Part shown: positions 23,001 to 34,014 of the stretch, in pieces
Position numbering within the stretch: position 1 is the stretch's first letter
Layout of the letters: the number at the start of each line of letters is the position of its first letter
Origin: Sodiomyces alkalinus F11
Taxonomy: Eukaryota; Ascomycota; Sordariomycetes; Glomerellales; Plectosphaerellaceae
Reading direction: 5' to 3'
Assembly (NCBI RefSeq): GCF_003711515.1
Contig: NW_021167097.1
Coordinates: forward strand, 1-64,000
Length of the DNA: 64,000 bases
Program-made: the position numbers and the translations under genes
Notes under the pieces: model-generated
Told to the model about the DNA's origin: nothing
Seen by the model: only the letters and a program-made list of their open reading frames with translations
Database searches by the model: none

Positions 23001-25520
23001 GGCTATATTAGAGTATTATAATTACCGGTAGGATACCCGATTCTGTTTATACTAAAAAAGAATAGTAAACTACGACTATATATCGACTACCGATAACTTA
23101 ATAATATAACTATTAAGAACCGCTACCTACTACCTCTTATCTTAGAGATACGAGATTAGCTAGTTAGAGTATAATAGTTTATAGCACTCGACTTAAAAGG
23201 AGCCTATAACTTAATCTGGATTAAGGAAGGAGAAGAGTGGAAGATAGCGTTTCGGATAAAGCGAGGATATTTCGAGTACCTCCTTATGCCTTTTAGACTA
23301 ATAAATACGCCGGCATCGTTCTAAACACTTATTAACGACGTCCTAAGGAAGTATCTGGACCACTTCGTTATAGTATACCTGGATAATATCCTGATCTTCT
23401 CTAAAATACTCGAAGAATACCGGTAATATATTCACACGATCCTATAACTCCTATAAAACGCCGACCTATTAGTCGAACCAGAGAAAGTTCAATTCTATAT
23501 ATAAGAAGTTAACTTTTTAGGTTATACGATACGACCTAATAAGATCTGTATAGATAAGGCGAAAGTCTAATACGTCTCTAAGTAGCCACGGCCCTAGAAC
23601 GTTCGCGATATTTAGTCCTTTCTCGGACTTATAAATTACTATCGACGATTTATTAAGGATTATAGTAAGATTACTATCCCCTTAACTAAAGTAACTAAAA
23701 AGGGACTCGACTTTAAATAGAATAAAAGAATAGAAAAAGTATTCTAAGCTCTTAAAGGAAGGGTTACTAGCGAACCTATCTTAGTAATACTAGACCCCGA
23801 AAAAGAATACGAACCCGAAATAGACGTATCCGACTAGGCTCTAGGAGCATCACTCGGATAGCGCGACGTAGAAGGAAGACTATACCCTATAGCCTTTATA
23901 TCTAAGAAACTTAGTGGACTAGAACTTAACTATTAGATCCACGATAAAGAGCTAATAGCTATTATCGAAGCCTTTAAAGAATAAAGACCGTACCTATCAG
24001 GAATAAGACACCTGGTATAAGTCTACACGGATTATAAGAACCTCGCGTAATTCACCACTACTAAGGTTCTTAATAAACGATAAATCCGATAGGCAGAATT
24101 CCTAGCCGAATTTAATTTCTATATTTAGTATATAAAAGGGAGCGAAAATAGTCGCGTAGACGCACTTAGCCGACTAGGGACACCTGACGAATCACCCAAA
24201 CCGTAAGCCATACTCTAATAGGAAGGAGAAGCTCTTACTCTAAAGGACAGAGAAGTAAATAGTATTAATTGGATAACCGATATTATATTCGAAGAAGTAT
24301 ACGCCTCGCTGATGCATAGATATTAAGGAGTATATAAAATATACCACCGATTACGATAATAATACGATTATATAGGAACTAAAGAACGAGTTAGGGACTT
24401 CGTTCGTAACTATAATATTTACTAGAAAGCAAAGAGCAGCCGATATAAACCTTACGGACTACTAAAGCCACTACTAGTAGTAGACGGACTATAGAAATCG
24501 ATTATAATAGACTTCGTGACAGGATTTCTAGTATCTAAAGATCTAGTAACAGGAATCGCCTATAATAGTATATTCGTGATCGTCGACCGATTCACGAAAT
24601 ACACTCTTTATATTCTATATATTAAAAACACTATAGTAGAAGAACTAGTAAGTATCTTTATCGACCGCTTAATCAGGGATCACGGCGTACCGAATAAAAT
24701 CATCACGGACAGAGATAAGCTCTTTACTAATAACTTCTAGAAAGCAGTTATAAGCTAGCTAGGAACGAAATATAAGTATTCGATAGCGTTTTACCCTACA
24801 ACGGACGGATAAACCGAAATCATAAACCAAGTCCTAGAACAGTACCTACGATACTACGTAGGGTACGAATAAGATAATTAGGTGTAATACCTACCACTTA
24901 CACAGTTTACATACAACAGCTCGTTAAACGAGTTAATAAAGAAAACACTATTCGAAGCAAATTACGGATACACACCGATAGTATTTAGAAAACCTTTAGA
25001 AGGACTAGACGCACTAAGAGCGATAAAAACAGTTAAAAGCATAAAAAAACTACACGAAAAACTACGAACCGACCTAGAGATAGTTAGAACACGAATAAGC
25101 AGGTACGCGAATTAATTAAGGATTAAGGGACTAACCCTTTTAAGGGGGGACCACGTCTACCTTATCTGTAAAAATATCAGAATATAACGACTAAGCGATA
25201 AATTGGATTTTAAAAAATTAGGACCGTTTAAAATCCTAGAGAAAAAATCAGATACGAACTATATTCTATCACTACCTCCGATAATAAGGATATATAATAA
25301 TTTCTATATTTCATTACTTAAACTAGCACCGAAAAACGTAAAAATAATATAAGACACGATTATAGTCGATACTAGCGACGTGTATAAAGCAGAACGAATC
25401 CTCGATCACCGAGAAACGCTAAATAGCACCGAATATTTTATAAAATAGAAAAACTACGACCACGGCGATAATATATAGGAACCTAAAAAAAACCTGATTA
25501 ATTATAAGTAACTCCTAAAG
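20041..25520 (+). pseudogene. Chromovirus B gag-pol with chromodomain, RIP-inactivated
   Basis: Gag (20.09-21.45 kb) has an acidic Ser/Glu stretch and a CCHC knuckle whose Cys codons are now Tyr (KYYNYNRLGYYARDYYKP, about 21100-21155). Protease LLDIGVVGNFIL (about 22232-22268), RT with RGYFEYLLMPF (about 23265-23300) and YLDNILIFSK for YLDDILIFSK (about 23375-23405), RNase H (about 23.8-24.2 kb), integrase (24.28-25.1 kb; still open at 24516-24740 with TDRDKLFTNNF), and a chromodomain at about 25370-25510 with AERILDHR and NYDHGDN-EP. Numerous TAG/TAA interrupt it. Confidence 0.92.
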
Positions 25521-25639
25521 TAGTACCGATAGAATACTATCAGGACCCAGAACTAGACGCCGCGGTCTATATAAAATTAATATCCGAAAATTCACCTATA
25601 TCCTACGCTATTACCTAATTCTAATTAATTATATTAATA

Positions 25640-26110
25640 GCACCAGTAGCTTATATAGTAACCACCGCCTTTAACTCGGCCTGATAGGCCTTTTCTTCCT
25701 CTTTCTCCACCTTCTTAAGCTCCTCTATATCGGTAAGGTCCTTACGAACTATTACCACCCCCTTTTTCCGTAGTAAGCGGCGAGTTCGGCGAAGGCGGGA
25801 TAAGCGGGCGAGCGCCTTATAGAGTATCTCCTCGGTCCGCTCCTTCTCTTATTCGAGACGCTTTAGCTCCTTATTTATACGACCCGCTAGGAAGACGAGG
25901 GGGTAAGTAAATAGAGACTAAGCGGGAAGGCGAGGGCGGGAGCGTACCAGAAGATATTAGGATTCTAGTATTATTATAGGAGCGACCTAAGCGGAAACAC
26001 GCGTAATAGCGAGCGATATTATCTAGAACGAAGCACGGTACGTTCTTAAAAGTATAACGGGTGCACGGAATGACCTCGTAGCCTTAATTAGCGATAAGGG
26101 CAGAAACGGT
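25640..26110 (-). pseudogene. Antisense third ORF in chromovirus B
   Basis: A minus-strand frame between the chromodomain and the PPT, reading INKELKRLE...ALARLSRLRRTRRLLRKKG...DIEELKKVEKEEEKAY and ending near a terminal A-I-N-I-I-N-(W) text; RIP-type stops only. A basic, coiled-coil-prone protein of the same pattern as the antisense ORF of chromovirus A. The N-terminal limit is not resolved. Confidence 0.6.
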
Positions 26111-26258
26111 TAATCGGTTTTCGGCGGAACGAGATTTAGGATAAGACGATTTCTGGACACGGTCGGATATAATAGTTAGTAATAAAAAAGAAGAAAAACC
26201 TAAGGAACACTAACTAGGGAAAAGCGACCTACTTATACGACTACTAGGATAGCGCTTA

Positions 26259-26273
26259 GAAGGAGGGAGGTAA
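26259..26273 (+). promoter_or_regulatory. Polypurine tract of chromovirus B
   Basis: AGAAGGAGGGAGGTAA-like purine run directly before the 3' LTR. The same run, reversed, precedes the 3' LTR of chromovirus A. Confidence 0.8.
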
Positions 26274-26809
26274 TATTACGGCCGGCCGCCTAATATAGAC
26301 TAACCCTATAGGTATACTAGTGTATATCCTACGGGACGGCCCTAGACGGGGGATAGTATAGGGTAACTCGGGGAGTTATATGCTAAGTTACGTGTTACTA
26401 AGTACAAAGGTACTTAGTATACTATCCGGGACGGACTAGGGTTAATTACTCCGATAAAATAACTAATAAGTAATCGGTTATAATAGAATCACCTAGGTAT
26501 AGCGACCACGTAAGGAATAGTTATTACGGGTAAGGAAGTACTACTAGTATATAAACCAGTATATCCTAGGTCTTACTTCCATTAGAGAATAAGATATCGA
26601 TTAATCTAAGTCTTTACCTAGATTATTAGTCTATGCCTAACTTTACCTTATAAAGAAGATGCTTAGTCTTTACGACATAACTACGACTAAACACTACGAA
26701 TGATAATTACTACTCTTTAGTTAATATCCTCTTCTTATTTTAAACTAAAACCTCGATACTAGTCCCTTATCGTCCGCTATACTATAGAGGACCGGAAGCC
26801 GTTATAATA
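26274..26809 (+). repeat. Chromovirus B 3' LTR
   Basis: 536 bp, visibly more C-to-T/G-to-A changed than the 5' LTR and the solo LTR. Confidence 0.93.
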
Positions 26810-27179
26810 AGTACTCGAAATATCCTCGCTTTATTCGGAATACTATTTTCTACTCTTCTTCTTTCTTAATCCTAAGTAAGTTATAGGCTCCTTTTAAGTC
26901 GAGTGCTATAAACTATTACGCTCTAACTAACTAATCTTATATCTCCGAGATAAGAGGTAGTGGGTAGCGGTTCTTAATAGTTATATTATTAAGTTATTGA
27001 TAGTCGATATATAGCCGTAGCTTACCGTTTTTCTTTAGTATAAATAGGATAGGATATCCTACTAGTAATTATAATACTCTAATATAGCCTTTTATTAGTA
27101 TTTCCTTAAGATATTCTTCTAAGGTATCTAATTTCTTTTAATATAGTCTATATATTAGAAAGAATTTCGGGTATATACC

Positions 27180-27715
27180 TATTACGGCCGGCCGCCTAAT
27201 ATAGACTAACCCTATAGGTATACTAGTGTATATCCCACGGGACGGCCCTGGACGGGAGATAGTATAGGGTGACTCGGGGAGTCACGTGCCGAGTCACGTG
27301 TTACCAGGTACGAAGGTACTTGGTATACTGTCCAGGACGGACCGGGGTCGATCACTCCGACGAAATGACTAATAAGTGATCGGTCACGATAGAATCACCT
27401 AGGCATAGCGACCACGCAAGGAACAGTCACTACGGGTAAGGAAGTACCACCAGTATATAAACCAGCGTATCCTAGGTCTTACTTCTATTAGAGAATAAGA
27501 TATCGATTAATCTAAGTCTTCACCTGGACTATTAGTCTACGCCTGACTCTACCTTATGAAGAAGACGCCTAGTCTTTACGACGCAACTACGACTAGACAC
27601 TACGAACGACAGTTACTGCTCTTTAGTTGACATCCTCTTCTTATTTTGAACTAAAACCTCGACGCCAGTCCCCTATCGTCCGCTATACTATAAAGGACCG
27701 GAAGCCGTCGTAATA
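27180..27715 (+). repeat. Solo LTR of chromovirus B type
   Basis: 536 bp, the same LTR as chromovirus B, flanked by a perfect duplication ATACC (27175-27179 and 27716-27720). No internal sequence: a full insertion reduced by LTR-LTR recombination. It retains more G+C than the other two copies, including two intact CACGTG boxes (27283, 27295). It splits the protease-RT part of chromovirus A. Confidence 0.94.
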
Positions 27716-30700
27716 ATACCCTCCTTAAGGGGTATCTTATAATCGTAGTGCCGATATTTCGGTAATCTAGTCTCTAGATTTTCGGTAAATAGCTTTCCGT
27801 ATTTATAGTATTCTAGTAATACCTTAGCGAGTCTATTATAATCGCTATATATAAGTCCTTTCTCTGCTTAGATAATCTAATAGATTCCTTTAATAATATT
27901 TATTACGTGTCGGTTATTATGCCGTCGCTATTATCTTAACGTTGTCTTTTCTCGCCTTAGTCCCTGACTTTTAGCGGCTATTTAAGTCTTCCTAAGGCTC
28001 CTTTATCGGTAAGTCTTTCTGCTATTTTCGACGGATATCGGGATTAGGTAAGGTTTCCTTTATAGTCTTCTACTTACTCTCTAATCTCCACTAAAGCTAG
28101 CTAAGCTTCTAGTCTATATCGGGATTCTACTCGTTAAACTATAGCTTACTAAGGATAACGTTCTTATAGCCTATATCGTATACGTCGAACTTTATTATTT
28201 TAGTCTTATTCTGAATTTTAATCTAAAGGTATATAGTCTCCTGGTTAATAATAACTTCTTCTTAGGACTAATTCTTTCCCGTATACGGAGTAATTTTATA
28301 CTTATCTTCTAGGTATTTCCTAACCTAGGGTATAAAGAACTTTCTTACAGCGGCTAGTAAGATAAAGTTTCCTGCTACGCCTATATCTAATAATACGTTT
28401 ATCTTATGTTTATCGAGTCGTATTCTAATATAGTAGTGCCCTATACTACTACGTGTTATAGAGTATATCTATCGAGTGCCTTTTACGTGCTTCTTATAAT
28501 AGTATACTCCTAGTTTTTTACCTGTTTAGCTCGGTATTCGAGGGATATTTCTTTATCTAAGAACCTATACTAGATTAAGAGCTATTCTATCTATCGTAGG
28601 CGCTTATCAAGGGCCTAGAAGCGTGATTCCTAAGCTTCTTAGTCTTATTCTAGTTATCGGACTTTTTCGGTAGCGTGTACTATAGAGCTAGTAGTTTTAT
28701 ATTCGTCTAACCGGTATTCGTAGTAGTTATATCTAGGTAGTTAGAGGCGAATCTCGCGTCCTTTATCCCTGGTTTCCGTGATAACCTAGTTATTATATTA
28801 TCTTCTTAAATAGACTCTATCTTCTAGGGTTTATTCTTCGTTCCGTGGCTAGAAGTTATTAGCCTATTTACGTTCCTTATACGTAGAATATACGTCCTCG
28901 GTATAATTAGCCTAAAGGATTAGGCTATAGCCTAGATAGTCAGCGTATATTATCTATCCTCTCTTATACGTTTAATACTTAGGTAGTTAATCGTCCGATC
29001 CTTATAGGCTTCTTATTAGGCCGGTAAAGGTATCTCGGTCTTCCTAAGTATAGTAAGGTCGCTAATATATAGTTTATTACTATTCTTCGCTAATATTCGT
29101 AGGTACTTTATAGTAGGCGTTATTAAAGCTAAGTTTAGTAAAACGGACTTAGTGGGTTTACCTAAGTGGTTCTTCCACGAGCTAATCGAGTATCCGTAGC
29201 TAGATAGTTTCCTCCTCGATTAGGTCGGCTACTTCTATAAGTTAATACTAGAAGTTTATATTATTATCCGGAATTCCGTCGGAGTCTATTTCCTAATCTT
29301 ACTCTTCGAGCTTAGCGATTTCCTCCTATACGTAATATATATAATCCTCTTTCTTAAGTGAGTGCTTCTTTTTAGGAGTAAGTCCTACTTCCTAGAGGGC
29401 GCTAAAGCCTCCACTACTAGTATTCGTGTGGACTTCCTATTCCTTCTAGATCTCTAAGATCTGCTTCTATCTTTTAGCTTCTTCTTTCGCCTATCCGTGT
29501 TCTTAAAGGATTTCTACGGTGGTTTATAAAGCTAGTTTATTATTATCCTAAACGGGGATTTTAAGGCTATAATTATTATCGTACTCGTTACTAGATACTA
29601 TAACGAGTATCTTCTAGGGTCTCTTAGGGTAGTATCCAGCTCCGTCCTTCTCTAATTAGTATACTAGATAATAATTATCGTAGCAGGTTATCTAATAGAG
29701 GTTAGCGTGTAGTGTTTTATCCCTATAAATTTACAGGTGCCCGATAGCGTAATTTCCTTCTAGGGTTTCTCTCTTCTAATCGTATTAGCCTATCGTTACG
29801 ATTATTCTCTCTTAGGCTATTAGTAATTACGCGCGAAGTAGCCTATTTTATCGTAATTATAGTATTTAACTTTGCTTATATCTTTCCTACCCTACTTATT
29901 ATTCTATCGGTTAATATTATTAAGCTTTATAGGACTACTATAGTACTTATACGAGGTGCTCCCGAATTAGCGTGGGTATAGCTACTTCCTGCTAGTATTA
30001 GCTTAGTTCCTCTTATAGTAAGTAGTATATATCGTGGTATTTAAGTTCTAGCATTTCTCTATTCGTTATTTAAATTATCGGTTATCGATCTAAATAGCTA
30101 TAGCTATAAACGTGCTAAAATCTTCTAGGCGGTTAAGCTTATATAGTTCGTCCTTAACTTCGTCTTTAAGTCTATAATAGTATTAGTCTATAAGGGGTTC
30201 GTTATTATAGTTAAGCTTCGAGGCGATCTATTAGAACTTAGCGGTATAGTCGGCTATCGACTTAGTCTATTAAAGCTTTTTAAGTCGTTAGGCAGCGACC
30301 CTCTTCTTATCGGGTTATCTAAAGATACCGCCGAGTCGCTAAGCGAAGACCTCGAAGTCGCCGAAGATAGCCGTAGTATCGTCCTCCTTCTTAGTAGAAT
30401 CGTTAAGGTGCTCTAAATAGTCCCTGTAGATAGGCTTAAACCACCTATAGGCGTCTCCCGTAAGGAGTACTATAGCGTAGAGAACTTTCGCCTCCTCCGT
30501 ATTAAGGGTGTCCTTATAGAATAAGAAATACCCCCGGAGATAGGTTAGGAAGCCTTATAGCTATCCCCGAGTCCTATTATACTTAGGTAGCTCTAGGTAT
30601 TTATACCTTAGGTTACTAGGATATAGTGCCTCGATCTAAGCTCGGAGTTACTGGTTCTCTCGATAGAGTTATATAATTTAATTATATATAGCTTATATTA

Positions 30701-30843
30701 GGTCGGCGGCCGTGGTGGCCGTTATTCTAGCGTTACTAGCAGCGTTACCCGTGGTATTAGCGTTATTCGATATATTACCTTCTATCAAGAGAGTACTACT
30801 CGTTAGATATTAAGGTCTACTTATCGAATAGGATTAATTAAAA

Positions 30844-31323
30844 TATTACGACGGCTTCCGGTCCTCTATAGTATAGAGGACGATAGGGGACTAGCGTCGA
30901 GGTTTTAGTTCAAAATAAGAAGAGGATATTAACTAAAGAGCAGTAACTATCGTTCGTAGTAGTCTAGTCGTAGATACGTCGTAAAGACTAGGCGTCTTCT
31001 TTACAAGGTAGGTTTAAGCGTAGAATAGTAGTCCAGGTAAAGACTTAGATTAATCGATGTCTTATTCTCTACTAGAAGTAAGACCTAGAATACTCTGGTA
31101 TATATAGTAATACCATCTATGACTTCCTCTAGCTATATATTCTTAGATCGTTAGGAGCGTTAGAGAGTTGTGGTTCCAGACGCTCCCTTGTTCCTGGAAC
31201 GCGGGAGCGTTCCGAGTCCTACGCTCCGTCGTTCCACCCTGCTCTTTTGGTCACGTGAGCCCCCACGTGATTTCCAGTGTTTCTATCGGGGTTTCCTGCA
31301 TATTAGGCTTGTTAGCCGTAACA
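30844..31323 (-). repeat. Chromovirus A LTR, right copy (5' LTR)
   Basis: 480 bp matching 16032-16511. Its U3 part (about 31107-31323) carries two CACGTG boxes (31252, 31264) and four GGAGCGT motifs in alternating orientation (31154-31227). Apparent ORFs at 31168-31386 are LTR sequence. Confidence 0.93.
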
Positions 31324-31328
31324 GTTAT

Positions 31329-33270
31329 ATCCTTAAAACGTCCCTTATCTAATCCTCTATATATACCTCTACTTACGCTTTCGTAAGGTTCTTCCTCCGA
31401 CTATATAGTTAGGCTCGCTAGCCTTCTTAGCCTCTTAATTAGTAGTAGCTTTATCTACCTCCTACTCGATAGTGGTATTATAACGACGCTAGCCCCCCTA
31501 CTCTACTACTCGCGATAGCGGAAGATACTTACTATTATTAATAGCGGTATTCTATAAAGCGGCTCTATAAGGGTTATTAAACGACTAGACCTAATCCTCC
31601 CGGCTACAGTTACTCGGTCTAAACAGTATATTCCTTATCTCGATTAACCTATAGAATAGCAGGCTACGGGATATTTCTTGACCGCGGTCCTAGTATACTC
31701 GGTCCTTCTCCTACTTACTCTGTATATCTATCCTTATAGAAAACTTAATAAGGTCTTCTCCCTCGTGCGTGTAGTAACTAATAGCTAAGCTAATCTTAAC
31801 TAGGGCGGGCTACGGCTACTATATCTGCTTCTTAGGCTTAGTTACCTTTTAATTAGGGGAACCCTTAAAGATATAAACCTTAGGGGCTTTAGGCGAGGCT
31901 ATAGGTGTGGGCCTAAAAGTCGAGGTAGTACCCTCGCCGACCTCCTTAGCCTTAGGGGTAGTGAGCTTAAGATTGCCTAGTTCCGGGAATATATCCCTAT
32001 TATCCTCGCTGAGTACTAGTCCTTTAGTTACCCCTTAATTAGGGGAAAAGGACTTCGGCTTAGTAGGCAGGGGCGTTTTAGAAGCCTTCGGAGTCTTCGG
32101 ACCCTTAGGCGGGTTAACAGGCTTCTACTTCTTATTAATAGGCGTGAAACCAGTTATCTTAGGCAGATTATAGGAGGGAGTAGCGACGGGAGTGGTAGTA
32201 GGAGCGGGGTTAGGGGATAAGGTAGACTACTCGGAAGCCAGTTTAAGCTTAGGTTAGTAGCCGAAGTCGAAGAGTTCGCCTACGTAACTTAACTAGCTAT
32301 ATCTAATATACCTAGTATAGCTAGTTATGTCGTTAACGTAATAGTGGCTATCTTATAGCCGGTATAGCCGGGATAAGGCAGGGAATAAATATCCCTCCTA
32401 AATAATATAACGAATCTATTTATTAACGAATAGACTATATAAATACTCGTCCTCCTATTAAGGGCCTAGAACGATATAAAACTTCCTAACTAGGCTATCT
32501 ATAGCCTCCTTACAGGCTTTAATATACCGTAGCTAACTTATAGCTCCCCGAGAGCTCTTTAATAGACGCTTCTTAGCTCCTCCGTTATACTATATACTAT
32601 TATATACGTATATAATCTATATCTCCTAATCTAAGATCAGGCTAACGAAGTAGTTACCTCTAATATAGTAATAAAGGGAATTAGCCGGGATATTACGATC
32701 CTAAAAAGATTTCTCTCGCTTACGTCTAGATACTTAAACCTCTTCTTCTTAGCGTCGTAGCCCTATAAGTTAATATTATTAATCCAGGCCTTAGGCCTAG
32801 TATCCCCGATCTATCTAGTAATTATTGCCCTGATTAGGTCTTCTATAGTAGACTTTTCTAACCACTTACCCTTAAAGAGGTTACTATATACTCTTTACGT
32901 AGCTAGTAAGGCTATACAGGCGGCCACGATACTATCTCTATAAATCTTTACTAAGGGGGTTAACGGGGTTATATTATCTATAACTTCTCCGCCTATATAC
33001 TCTCCCTCTATAGATTCTAAGAGCTATTAAATTACTTATTAGTCCTCTATACTACCTACCGTAAACCTACAAAAAAGGGGGTCGTTATCGGATACGTCGA
33101 ATAGGCGGTAAAGGAGACCTATTAAGGGGAAAGCCTATCTACTCTTCTTAAGGACGTATTCTATACGACCCCTAATATAAGAATTAATAGCGGCGTATGC
33201 CTTAGGATAAATATAGCGCTTAAGTAAGTTCCTTATAGGGGTAGTAGCCTAGTAGTTAGTAATAGCGAGG
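31329..33270 (-). pseudogene. Second accessory ORF of the large Gypsy element, unknown family
   Basis: On the minus strand a frame with RIP-type stops can be followed from about 33260 downward, with protein-like stretches such as FKGKWLEKSTIEDLIRAI and KKRFKYLDVSERNLFR (about 32.9-32.7 kb) and further down INRWIRYII-like text (about 32.4 kb). It lies downstream of pol in the same orientation. I recognise no domain. Its 3' part is next to the chromovirus A insertion (GTTAT at 31324-31328). Confidence 0.5.
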
Positions 33271-33284
33271 GCGGCGTGTGTGGT

Positions 33285-33316
33285 GGGAGAGGGAGAGAGA
33301 GAGAGGGGGGGGGGGG
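33285..33316 (+). repeat. 32-nt pure purine tract
   Basis: Only G and A for 32 nt, ending in a run of twelve or more G. It sits just upstream of the minus-strand accessory ORF. Confidence 0.85.
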
Positions 33317-34014
33317 TAAAAAGCCGTGGCAGGTTAGCCTATTTAAGTCTAAAGACGTCGAAGGGATTTAAAAAGAAAAAGGGGAAAAGTCGTTACTATA
33401 AAATAGGGGTTAGTGGTTATAAGTAATATCCGAGAGCGAAGGGCTAGTCGAAAATTAAGGAGTGGAAGAGAGAGGAAAAAAGACTCTTAAAGCTTTAAGG
33501 TCGAGGGATATTTATCCTCCTCTAATAAGGTCGAAAGTGCCTTCTTCCGTGATAGTCTTTACCTTAAGAGTTCCTTTATAGCAGGCGTTACTATTTAGCT
33601 ACTACCTATAAAGGAGTCTTTTTACTTAGTTAAAGGAGGCGTACCTTAGTTACAGCGATAGTGACTTCTTCAACTTAGCGGGAAGGTTCCCGATTAGGAA
33701 AAAGACGTTAAAATCTAGGCCCTAATTAGTCGAAAACATCAGATAAAATAGCTCCTGCGTTATTTAGTTATAGGTATAGCCGTGACTCGGGGATAAGGGA
33801 TCTAAAAGGGGAAATAGTAAATTACTCCTCCTTTAAGCCGTAGCAGGTAAAGGCCCCATTATAACTACTTTAACTAAATAGTCGTCTTTATAATTTATAG
33901 CAGTAATAAGGCTCGTAGTCTCCCTTAATCGCTCGATCCCTTAAGTATACAAGGCGAGCTTTTTAGCGGTATCCCTCCTCTTCTTCCTCTTTTCCCACCG
34001 TAATATTAAGGCAA
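33317..34014. mobile_element. Spacer between the two accessory ORFs
   Basis: RIP-altered DNA with scattered polypurine and no clear frame. Nothing recognised. Confidence 0.45.

Larger units (their letters stand above)
19480..26809 (+). mobile_element. Chromovirus B (Ty3/Gypsy), nested in the RT of chromovirus A
   Basis: 7,330 bp with equal 536-bp LTRs at 19480-20015 and 26274-26809, flanked by GGTAC (19475-19479) and AGTAC (26810-26814), one RIP transition apart. Gag, zinc knuckle, protease, RT, RNase H, integrase and chromodomain follow in order on the plus strand, then an antisense ORF and a PPT. Confidence 0.94.
17251..30843 (-). pseudogene. Chromovirus A gag-pol, RIP-inactivated and interrupted
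   Basis: Collinear in reverse with chromovirus B: gag 30.8-28.5 kb, knuckle with Cys changed to Tyr near 29.85 kb, protease near 28.4 kb, RT split by the solo LTR at 27180-27715 and by chromovirus B at 19480-26809. The B junction falls between FEYL and the MPF block of RT. The integrase region covers 18.9 to about 17.3 kb and includes the gap. A chromodomain is expected near 17.3-17.5 kb but I could not read it securely. Confidence 0.85.
16032..31323 (-). mobile_element. Chromovirus A (Ty3/Gypsy), nested in the large Gypsy element
   Basis: 480-bp LTRs of equal length lie at 16032-16511 and 30844-31323, flanked by GCTAT and GTTAT (one C/T transition). The element runs on the minus strand: zinc-knuckle region about 29.85 kb, RT about 27.7-18.9 kb (interrupted). 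Subtracting chromovirus B and the solo LTR with their duplications leaves about 7.4 kb, close to the 7.33 kb of B. That also suggests the 910-bp gap is sized about right. Confidence 0.92.

Noticed and set aside
24516..24740. Open 74-codon frame as a separate gene
   Set aside because: It is a surviving piece of the chromovirus B integrase core, in frame with the neighbouring degraded pol.
31168..31386. Two overlapping plus-strand open frames
   Set aside because: They lie in the U3 of the chromovirus A LTR; the other LTR copy does not keep the frame.
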